DNA of 6,150 nt. Source: Kiritimatiellia bacterium (lineage in GTDB: Bacteria; Verrucomicrobiota; Kiritimatiellia; RFP12; UBA1067). Both the position numbers and the translations under genes were made by a program. The notes beneath the pieces were generated by a model. That model saw nothing but the letters and a program-made list of their open reading frames with translations, was not told the origin of the DNA and did not search any database. The stretch covers positions 1 through 6,150 of the forward strand of contig JAFUDL010000543.1 in assembly GCA_017459225.1 (NCBI GenBank), read 5' to 3'. Positions 1 through 6,150 of this stretch are shown here, piece by piece. How positions within the stretch are numbered: the stretch's first letter is position 1; each line of letters starts with the position of its first letter.

Positions 1-164
1 AGATTGCGCTTAAGGAAGCTGCAGAGACCGAATACTGGCTTGAACTTCTCCGCGACAGTGAACTTGTCGAACAGTCCTCTGCCTTCGACTCCCTCTACGC
101 CGACTGCACCGAGCTCATCAAGCTCCTCACCGCCAACGTCAAGACGGCAAAGGAGAACGCCTGA
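1..164 (+). CDS. Four-helix-bundle (S23-like) protein, C-terminal fragment
   Basis: The reading frame is open from base 3 and ends at a TGA at 162-164, giving 53 visible residues; the start lies beyond the left edge. The fragment begins IALKEAAETEYWLELL and ends ELIKLLTANVKTAKENA. This is the typical C-terminal pattern of the small four-helix-bundle family related to the proteins encoded in 23S rRNA intervening sequences (S23): a helix with KEA.ETEYWLELL, a short linker, then a helix with EL.KLLTA.VKT.K. Full family members are usually about 115-130 residues, so more than half of the gene is missing. The family's molecular role is poorly known. The gene ends well before the promoter of the next gene, so it is probably a separate transcription unit. 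The family call rests on motif recognition and is fairly secure; no function is claimed. Confidence 0.8.
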   Translation, partial: IALKEAAETEYWLELLRDSELVEQSSAFDSLYADCTELIKLLTANVKTAKENA

Positions 165-270
165 TGTGTTAGTTTTATGTTTTCCTTTCTCGGTTTGATA
201 TGGAGCCGTGCAGAATCGCCTGATACTCGCCCTTGCATGTGATTATGCCGCACAGGAGTATTCTGCCTAA

Positions 271-300
271 TTGACGGGGGGCGGTTCGCCGTGTTATACT
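271..300 (+). promoter_or_regulatory. Sigma70-like promoter of the oxidoreductase gene
   Basis: TTGACG (271-276) and TATACT (295-300) each match the sigma70 consensus at five of six positions, with an 18-base spacer. The -10 is also preceded by TG at 292-293, giving an extended -10 (TGTTATACT). Transcription would start near 306-308, about 20 bases before the ATG at 329. The spacer holds a small inverted repeat, GGCG-GTT-CGCC (280-290), which could be an operator or chance. Confidence 0.75.
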
Positions 301-314
301 TTTAGAAAAATTCC

Positions 315-323
315 AAAGGAAAG
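315..323 (+). promoter_or_regulatory. Ribosome binding site of the oxidoreductase gene
   Basis: AAAGGAAAG lies just upstream of the ATG at 329, with eight bases between AGGA (317-320) and the start codon. It supports that start, which also places the twin-arginine motif at the very N-terminus of the protein. Confidence 0.7.
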
Positions 324-328
324 AGTCC

Positions 329-1873
<1,545 letters not shown>

Positions 1874-1886
1874 GCGCCATGCTGCG

Positions 1887-1908
1887 CGCGAGCCTTTCGA
1901 AGGCCGCG
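1887..1908 (+). terminator. Candidate hairpin after the oxidoreductase gene
   Basis: Fourteen bases after the TAG, CGCG-A-GCCTT (1887-1896) can pair with AAGGC-CGCG (1900-1908) around a TCG loop, giving nine pairs with one bulged A. A further GCGCG at 1912-1916 could pair with CGCGC at 1885-1889 as an alternative. Only three Ts follow (1917-1919), so it is not a canonical intrinsic terminator. It may be a weak terminator, an mRNA 3' stabiliser, or chance in GC-rich DNA. Confidence 0.3.
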
Positions 1909-1976
1909 AAGGCGCGTTTCAGGCCCGATGTGATTGCTCACGCTCCAGAAAGTATTATGCGTTGCGAACTTAAATT

Positions 1977-1985
1977 TGCTATAAT
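1977..1985 (+). promoter_or_regulatory. Extended -10 promoter of the GH106-like gene
   Basis: TGCTATAAT is a perfect TATAAT hexamer (1980-1985) with the upstream TGn of an extended -10 element. No good -35 sits 16-18 bases upstream; TTGCGA at 1962-1967 is too close. The local DNA is AT-rich compared with the flanking genes. Transcription would start near 1992, leaving a leader of about 20 bases, as for the preceding gene. Confidence 0.65.
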
Positions 1986-1992
1986 TGCGTCT

Positions 1993-2004
1993 AAGGAAAG
2001 GAAG
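1993..2004 (+). promoter_or_regulatory. Ribosome binding site that fixes the GH106-like start
   Basis: The purine-rich AAGGAAAGGAAG precedes the ATG at 2012, with nine bases between AGGA (1999-2002) and the start. An in-frame TTG at 1985 would lengthen the protein by nine basic residues, but it overlaps the -10 hexamer and lies upstream of the likely transcription start. The ATG at 2012 also begins a clean signal peptide. Confidence 0.7.
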
Positions 2005-2011
2005 AAGAAGA

Positions 2012-5000
2012 ATGAATTTTCTGGGCAAAGGATTGCGTGCAAGTGCGTTACTGGTTGTTTTCGCGATAGTCGCTTCAGTTGTCACGGCCGGGCCGTCACT
2101 TGAGGAGATGTTTGCGAATCCGCCTGACTCGGCGCGGCCGTGGGTATACTGGTACTTTATGGACGGCAACACCACTCGTGAAGGCATGAAGGCGGACCTC
2201 GACGCGATGAAGGAGGCGGGTATCGGCGGCGTGCTGATTCTCGAGATCGGCGCTGGACGCCCCAGACGCGGTCCCGTGGAGTTTCTGAGCCCTAAGTGGC
2301 TTGAGCTCTTCGGCTACGCAATCGCCGAGGCGGACCGCCTTGGAATCGAGGTTGCCGTGGGGACAGGCCCCGGTTGGTGCGGCGCCGGCGGAAAGTCAGT
2401 AAAGCCCGACGACGCCATGCAGCACACCGTCGCAAGCGAGACCACCGTCACCGGGCCGAGCGAATTCTCGTCCATCCTGCCCATCCCCGCGCCGCGCGCG
2501 CCGTTCTTCGGCGTCCACACGCTAACGGCCGAGATGAGGAAGGATTGGGAAAGCTACTACCGTGACGTGGCCGTGCTGGCGTTTCCCGAGCCGGAAGGCG
2601 CGGAACGTCTTCCCGACGCGGACGAAAAGGCCATCTACCAGCGCGCGCCGTTTTCGTCCCAGCCCGGCGTGAAGCCATACCTTCCGACGTCGCACAAGGT
2701 GGTACCGCCGGAGAAGTGCGTCGATCCCGCGAAGGTGGTGGACCTCACGGCGAAGATGGATGCCTCCGGACGTCTCACCTGGCGCGTGCCCGAGGGACGC
2801 TGGACGATCATGCGCGTTGGCCGCCGCCTCACCGGACAGACCACGCGTCCCGCGCCGAAGCCCGGTCTTGGATTTGAGACGAGTAAGTTCGATCGCGGCG
2901 CAATCGAGCGGCATCTGCACGACTATGCCGACAAGATCCTCGCCGCCCCAGGCCCGCGCCGCCCCGGACGTGGCCTCACCACGATCCACTTCGACAGCTG
3001 GGAGATGAGCGCGCAGAACGGCTCCGCTGAGTTCTTCAAGGAGTTCGAACGTCGGCGCGGCTATTCGCCGCTCCCGTACATCCCCGCGATCAACGGACGC
3101 ATCGTGTGTTCGACGGAAATCACCGAGCGCTTCCTCTTCGACTGGCGGCAGACAGCGCAGGAGCTCGTGATCGAGAATCAGCTTCTCCCCATCAAGGAGT
3201 ATGCGCACAGCAAGGGGCTCGTGATGTCGAGCGAACCGTACGACATGAACCCGTGCTGCGACATCACGTCCGGCGCGGTGGCGGACGTGCCGATGTGCGA
3301 GTTCTGGTCGAAGGGCATGGGATGTCCTGCGGAGTACAGCTGCGTGGAGTCGGTCTCCATCGCGCACACGATGGGGCGTCCCGTCGTGGGTGCGGAGGCG
3401 TTCACGGCAAGCGCCGAGTACTGGAAGCAGTACCCCGGCTCGATGAAGGCGCAGGGCGACTGGGCGCTCGCCTTCGGCATCAACTGCTTCAAGTTCCACA
3501 CGTACCAGCACCAGCCAAGCATGACCGACAAGCCCGGCATGACGATGTGCGGGTACTACGGCGTCAACTGGCACCGCAACCAGACGTGGTGGCCGATGGT
3601 TGATTCCTACCATCGCTACCTCACTCGCTGCCAGATGATGCTAAGGCAAGGGCGTCCAGTGGCGGACATCCTCTACCTCCTGCCCGAAGGAGCGCCGATG
3701 GTGTTCCAGCCGCCGAAGGACGCTTTCATGGAAGGCGACTTCCCGGATCGGAAGGGCTACTCCTTCGACGGATGTTCGCCTGAGGTGTTCATGTCGCGCG
3801 CCAAGTTCGTTGGCAAGAAGATCGACTTTGAATGCGGCGCCACATACAGCATACTTGTGCTGCCGCGTGTCGATGCCATGACGCCAGCGCTGATGAAGAA
3901 GATTCTTGAGTGTGCGGAGGCGGGGGTGAAGATTGTTGGGTGCGTGCCAAAGAAATCTCCTAGTCTTTCCGGCTATCCAAAGTGCGACTATGAGGTCGCC
4001 GCACTGGCCAAGCGTCTAGAAAACAGCCTTGTTCCTTGTGCACGTTTCTTTAACGTGGCTACGGCAAAGGCGTTTGATGTCCTTGAAAACGATGCAAAGT
4101 GGATTTGGTCGAGCGGCGAAAAGGACGTGATGAAACAGCCGCCGGGTTCACGTTGGTTCAAAAAAACGTTCATACTCGAAAAGCCCTCAACAGAAGACAT
4201 TAAAAACGAATTGATGTCGCCAGTGCGGTTCTATAGCAGGGATCTTCGAGAAAGATGTCGCAAGGGCGAGTTTTGCTGCAATGTGAGAAACGCATCGATT
4301 GGAATTGCCGCAGACAACGCATATCGTCTGTACTTGAATGGCAAGTTCGTAGGCGAGGGGATTGATTTTCACGATGTTGGCTCGTATGCTAACTTGATCG
4401 AACTGCTGAAGCCCGGCGAGAACGTGATAGAGGTGTTGGCGGACAACTGGGATGACTCGTCCAATCCGGCAGGTCTTATTGTTGCCTGCGCGATCGAGTA
4501 CTCAGACGGTCGTATCGTCACCTTCAAGACGGATGCCTCTTGGACGTGTACAAGAAACCGCGGGCTTCAGGGAGAGAAGGATGCGTCAGTGCAGGAATTC
4601 GGATCTTACGCAATGAGTCCGTGGCGTCTGCGCCCGCAACGGAGCGAACTTTATCCGCCGTACGAATTAATCGTCGGCTTGTTGCGTAATGAAGGAATTT
4701 CTCCTGATTACATTGGAGGACGTTACATCCATCGCAGACTTGACGATAAGGACATTTACTTCTTAAGCCATCGTGATGATTATTGTCGTGTCACAGCGGC
4801 TCATTATTTTAGGGTGGATGGTGTAAAGTCCGTGGAATGGTGGGATCCGCTTACGGGCGAGCGTAGAGAGCTGCCGAGGTGGAGATATGCACACGACGGT
4901 ACTGTTGAAGTAGAACTTGAGCTAGGACCCAGCGAAAGTGGATTCGTCGTATTTTCCCATGGGGCTACAGGCATGTTCAAGTCAATGTTCTCTTCCATCT

Positions 5001-5530
5001 TCCCGACGAAGAAAAGTAATTTCCGCTCTTACAGTGTAATTGCTGAATTGCCCGACCAGTGGAAGGTTTCGTTCGATCCGAAGTGGGGCGGACCGAAGGG
5101 TGAAGTGGAGTTCAAGACGCTTGAAGACTGGACGAAGCGGCCTGAATGGGGTATCCAGCACTACTCGGGCATTGCCACGTACTGCAAGACGGTGACGAGC
5201 AAGGAAGTGCCTACCCACATCAGCCTTGGCGATGTGGCGAACCTTGCGCGGGTGAAGCTGAACGGGAAGGACCTTGGCTCGGTGTGGTGCTGGCCGTGGC
5301 GCGTTGCGGTGCCGAAGGGCGCGTGGAAGGATGGCGAGAACCTGCTTGAGATCGAGGTGGCAAACCTTTGGGCGAACAGGCTCATCGGCGATGCATCGCT
5401 TCCGGCCGAGAAGCGCCTCACGCGCACGACGGTCAATCCCCATAAGCCAACCGATCCGCTGCGCAGGTCGGGACTGTTTGGTCCAGTGAAACTCGAAAGC
5501 CTGCTGCCCGCGCTGCGTACAGAAATGTAA
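2012..5530 (+). CDS. Secreted glycoside hydrolase, GH106 alpha-L-rhamnosidase type
   Basis: This 1172-residue protein probably removes alpha-L-rhamnose from a glycan or glycoside outside the cytoplasm. Residues 1-26 form a Sec signal peptide (basic start, hydrophobic 12-24, likely cut after VTA); there is no lipobox Cys. The catalytic region (about 35-590) carries the family pattern: ARPWVYWYFMDGNTTREG (41-58), the IGGVLILEIG strand (71-80), FLSPKWLELF (91-100), DAMQ (134-137), YYRDVAVLAFPEPE (182-195), HFDSWE (326-331), FFKEFERRRGY (341-351), SSEPYD (406-411), GAEAFT (460-465) and NQTWWPMVDSYHRYLTRCQMMLRQG (523-547). E331, E408 and E462 are candidate catalytic or metal-binding acids. Then come a GATase-like region (about 595-690), an extra beta-sandwich (about 695-850), a connecting region with YIHRRLDDKDIYFLSH (905-920), and a terminal galactose-binding-like domain (about 1010-1165). 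GH106 enzymes are known as inverting rhamnosidases; the substrate here is inferred from family only. Base composition drops sharply over residues 630-1008. Confidence 0.85.
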   Translation: MNFLGKGLRASALLVVFAIVASVVTAGPSLEEMFANPPDSARPWVYWYFMDGNTTREGMKADLDAMKEAGIGGVLILEIGAGRPRRGPVEFLSPKWLELFGYAIAEADRLGIEVAVGTGPGWCGAGGKSVKPDDAMQHTVASETTVTGPSEFSSILPIPAPRAPFFGVHTLTAEMRKDWESYYRDVAVLAFPEPEGAERLPDADEKAIYQRAPFSSQPGVKPYLPTSHKVVPPEKCVDPAKVVDLTAKMDASGRLTWRVPEGRWTIMRVGRRLTGQTTRPAPKPGLGFETSKFDRGAIERHLHDYADKILAAPGPRRPGRGLTTIHFDSWEMSAQNGSAEFFKEFERRRGYSPLPYIPAINGRIVCSTEITERFLFDWRQTAQELVIENQLLPIKEYAHSKGLVMSSEPYDMNPCCDITSGAVADVPMCEFWSKGMGCPAEYSCVESVSIAHTMGRPVVGAEAFTASAEYWKQYPGSMKAQGDWALAFGINCFKFHTYQHQPSMTDKPGMTMCGYYGVNWHRNQTWWPMVDSYHRYLTRCQMMLRQGRPVADILYLLPEGAPMVFQPPKDAFMEGDFPDRKGYSFDGCSPEVFMSRAKFVGKKIDFECGATYSILVLPRVDAMTPALMKKILECAEAGVKIVGCVPKKSPSLSGYPKCDYEVAALAKRLENSLVPCARFFNVATAKAFDVLENDAKWIWSSGEKDVMKQPPGSRWFKKTFILEKPSTEDIKNELMSPVRFYSRDLRERCRKGEFCCNVRNASIGIAADNAYRLYLNGKFVGEGIDFHDVGSYANLIELLKPGENVIEVLADNWDDSSNPAGLIVACAIEYSDGRIVTFKTDASWTCTRNRGLQGEKDASVQEFGSYAMSPWRLRPQRSELYPPYELIVGLLRNEGISPDYIGGRYIHRRLDDKDIYFLSHRDDYCRVTAAHYFRVDGVKSVEWWDPLTGERRELPRWRYAHDGTVEVELELGPSESGFVVFSHGATGMFKSMFSSIFPTKKSNFRSYSVIAELPDQWKVSFDPKWGGPKGEVEFKTLEDWTKRPEWGIQHYSGIATYCKTVTSKEVPTHISLGDVANLARVKLNGKDLGSVWCWPWRVAVPKGAWKDGENLLEIEVANLWANRLIGDASLPAEKRLTRTTVNPHKPTDPLRRSGLFGPVKLESLLPALRTEM

Positions 5531-5587
5531 ATGAGTATATAGTGGCATGGAAACAACATTGACAAATGATAAAAACAACTTCTTTTA

Positions 5588-5608
5588 CGGCGGGCAACAT
5601 GCCCGCCG
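5588..5608. repeat. GC-rich hairpin 1 inside the palindromic element
   Basis: CGGCGGGC (5588-5595) and GCCCGCCG (5601-5608) form a perfect eight-pair stem around the loop AACAT. All eight pairs are G-C, which contrasts strongly with the A/T-rich outer arms. Confidence 0.8.
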
Positions 5609-5617
5609 ATTCAGGAA

Positions 5618-5637
5618 CGCCGCGAAGTTTCGCGGCG
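5618..5637. repeat. GC-rich hairpin 2 inside the palindromic element
   Basis: CGCCGCGAA (5618-5626) and TTCGCGGCG (5629-5637) are perfect inverted repeats separated by GT. As RNA the likely fold is eight pairs with a four-base loop AGTT. It is nine bases downstream of hairpin 1. No T-run follows immediately; the first run of five Ts is at 5653-5657, so it is not by itself a classic intrinsic terminator. Confidence 0.8.
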
Positions 5638-5692
5638 AGAAAGAGGAAGTTGTTTTTACACGTTGTTTTTGTTGTTTCCAGAACTTATAGGT

Positions 5693-5698
5693 AAGGAG
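5693..5698 (+). promoter_or_regulatory. Ribosome binding site of the metallo-hydrolase gene
   Basis: AAGGAG sits six bases before the ATG at 5705 and only three bases before the in-frame ATG at 5702. The spacing favours 5705. No convincing promoter was found between the palindromic element and this site: TATAGG at 5686-5691 would start transcription at or inside the ribosome binding site. Confidence 0.65.
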
Positions 5699-5704
5699 CG
5701 AATG

Positions 5705-6150
5705 ATGGAAAAGGAAGTGATGCCGCTTGGGCCTATAGAGGCCAACTGCATAATCCTCTGGAATGATCCGGCTAAGGCGTGGATCGTGGATCCTGGCGCG
5801 GATGCAGAGGCGGTGGTGGCGTTCTGCGAAAAACGCGGACTCGTTCCAGCTCTTGTGGCGCTTACGCACGGACACTTCGACCACATTGGCGCGGTGCCGG
5901 ATCTGGTCGCGAAGTGGCCGGGCCTTGCTGTGCATCTAGCGCCGGCGGACGAGGTGCTGGCGTTCTCGCCGCTCAACGCCTGGCCGCCGCACTACACGCG
6001 CACGGAGCGTCCGGCTACGCTCGTTGCCGATCTTATTGAGGGAGCGGTGCTTGAATGCGGCGGGCTTTCGGCGAAGGTGCTATCCACGCCCGGCCATACG
6101 CCGGGGAGCGTGTGCCTGCACTTCGAGGGCGAAGGATTGATGCTGACGGG
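5705..6150 (+). CDS. Metallo-beta-lactamase-fold hydrolase (glyoxalase II-like), 5' part
   Basis: The frame is open to the right edge, giving 148 complete codons with no stop. The protein starts MEKEVMPLGPIEANC, the usual opening of small MBL-fold hydrolases of the hydroxyacylglutathione hydrolase-like group. It shows WIVDPGADAEAVV (26-38), the metal-binding HxHxDH motif as THGHFDH (H55, H57, D59, H60), and STPGHTPGS with the next metal ligand H131 (127-135). The visible part ends in LMLTG, exactly where the family's FTGD-type motif with the bridging Asp would follow, so that residue is just off the window. Family members are usually 200-220 residues, so about two thirds are present. No signal peptide is seen, so it is probably cytoplasmic. 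Likely chemistry is thioester or similar hydrolysis with a di-metal centre, but many members have no known substrate. The intervening palindrome makes co-transcription with the hydrolase gene uncertain. Confidence 0.88.
   Translation, partial: MEKEVMPLGPIEANCIILWNDPAKAWIVDPGADAEAVVAFCEKRGLVPALVALTHGHFDHIGAVPDLVAKWPGLAVHLAPADEVLAFSPLNAWPPHYTRTERPATLVADLIEGAVLECGGLSAKVLSTPGHTPGSVCLHFEGEGLMLT

Larger units (their letters stand above)
5549..5679. repeat. Nested palindromic element with 34-base inverted repeats
   Basis: The arms 5549-5582 and 5646-5679 are imperfect inverted repeats of equal length, matching at 27 of 34 positions without gaps. The outer 10 bases (GGAAACAACA, 5549-5558, with 5670-5679) and the inner 13 bases (TAAAAACAACTTC, 5570-5582, with 5646-5658) match perfectly. 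Between the arms lie two independent GC-rich hairpins, so the whole can fold as an AT-rich stem capped by two hairpins. The heptamer AAACAAC occurs twice in the left arm and three times inverted in the right arm. It fills almost all of the spacer between the GH106-like and metallo-hydrolase genes. It may be a MITE-like or REP-like repeat, a bidirectional transcription stop, or both. The structure is read directly; the role is inferred. Confidence 0.75.

Noticed and set aside
152..185. Possible terminator overlapping the end of the four-helix-bundle gene (GGAGAAC pairing with GTTTTCC)
   Set aside because: The stem is seven pairs with one wobble around a loop of about 20 bases, and only a short T-rich stretch follows. 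Too weak to call.
4..198. Open frame of 64 residues at the left edge
   Set aside because: It lies in a different frame from the recognisable four-helix-bundle protein, and its Ser/Thr/Pro-rich translation is an out-of-frame reading of that gene.
1985..2011. In-frame TTG start adding nine residues (MRLRKGRRR) to the GH106-like protein
   Set aside because: It overlaps the TATAAT hexamer, lacks a ribosome site upstream, and would add a highly basic stretch before an already complete signal peptide.
2001..2012. GAA repeats next to the ribosome site as a phase-variable tract
   Set aside because: Only about four units and explained by the purine-rich Shine-Dalgarno region; too short to argue for slippage control.
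2522..3613. Long antisense open frame of 363 residues across the GH106-like gene
   Set aside because: Same shadow effect. It lies wholly in the high-GC part of the gene, the AT-richer 3900-5040 segment has no comparable frame, and the translation has no family motif.
5559..5587. Perfect TTGACA at 5559-5564 as a promoter for the metallo-hydrolase gene
   Set aside because: No acceptable -10 is found 16-18 bases downstream (TCTTTT, CTTTTA, TTTTAC), and the sequence is part of the left arm of the palindrome with two hairpins between it and the gene.
5663..5691. TTGTTT-N17-TATAGG as a promoter for the metallo-hydrolase gene
   Set aside because: Transcription would start near 5698, inside or after the AAGGAG ribosome site, and the -35 matches only three of six positions.

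Overview
This 6.15 kb window is a GC-rich bacterial segment with every supported gene on the + strand. It holds the 3' end of a four-helix-bundle (S23-like) protein gene, a complete Tat-exported Gfo/Idh/MocA oxidoreductase gene, a complete large secreted glycoside hydrolase of the GH106 alpha-L-rhamnosidase type, and the 5' part of a metallo-beta-lactamase-fold hydrolase gene cut by the right edge. Exported Gfo/Idh/MocA proteins, large GH106-like enzymes and S23-like proteins together resemble glycan-degrading members of the Planctomycetota-Verrucomicrobiota-Lentisphaerota/Kiritimatiellota group. That placement is inferred from gene content, not from a marker gene.

Layout: 1-164 is the tail of the four-helix-bundle gene. 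165-328 is non-coding and ends in a strong sigma70-like promoter. 329-1873 is the oxidoreductase. 1874-2011 is a spacer with a modest hairpin and then an extended -10 promoter. 2012-5530 is the rhamnosidase-like enzyme. 5531-5704 is a spacer almost filled by a 131-base nested palindromic element. From 5705 to the edge runs the metallo-hydrolase gene.

The two central genes look functionally linked. Both products carry export signals (Tat for the oxidoreductase, Sec for the hydrolase). Each has its own promoter with a TGn-extended -10 and a purine-rich Shine-Dalgarno, with a predicted leader of only about 20 bases. A plausible but unproven picture is extracytoplasmic processing of a rhamnose-containing glycan or glycoside, with the hydrolase removing rhamnose and the oxidoreductase acting on a sugar or glycoside. 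No transporter, regulator or intracellular rhamnose pathway gene is visible here.

The two most notable things outside ordinary annotation are the nested palindrome at 5549-5679 (34-base imperfect inverted repeats enclosing two GC-rich hairpins) and a sharp base-composition change inside the hydrolase gene at about 3900-5040. That AT-richer segment covers an extra beta-sandwich domain and suggests a mosaic gene.
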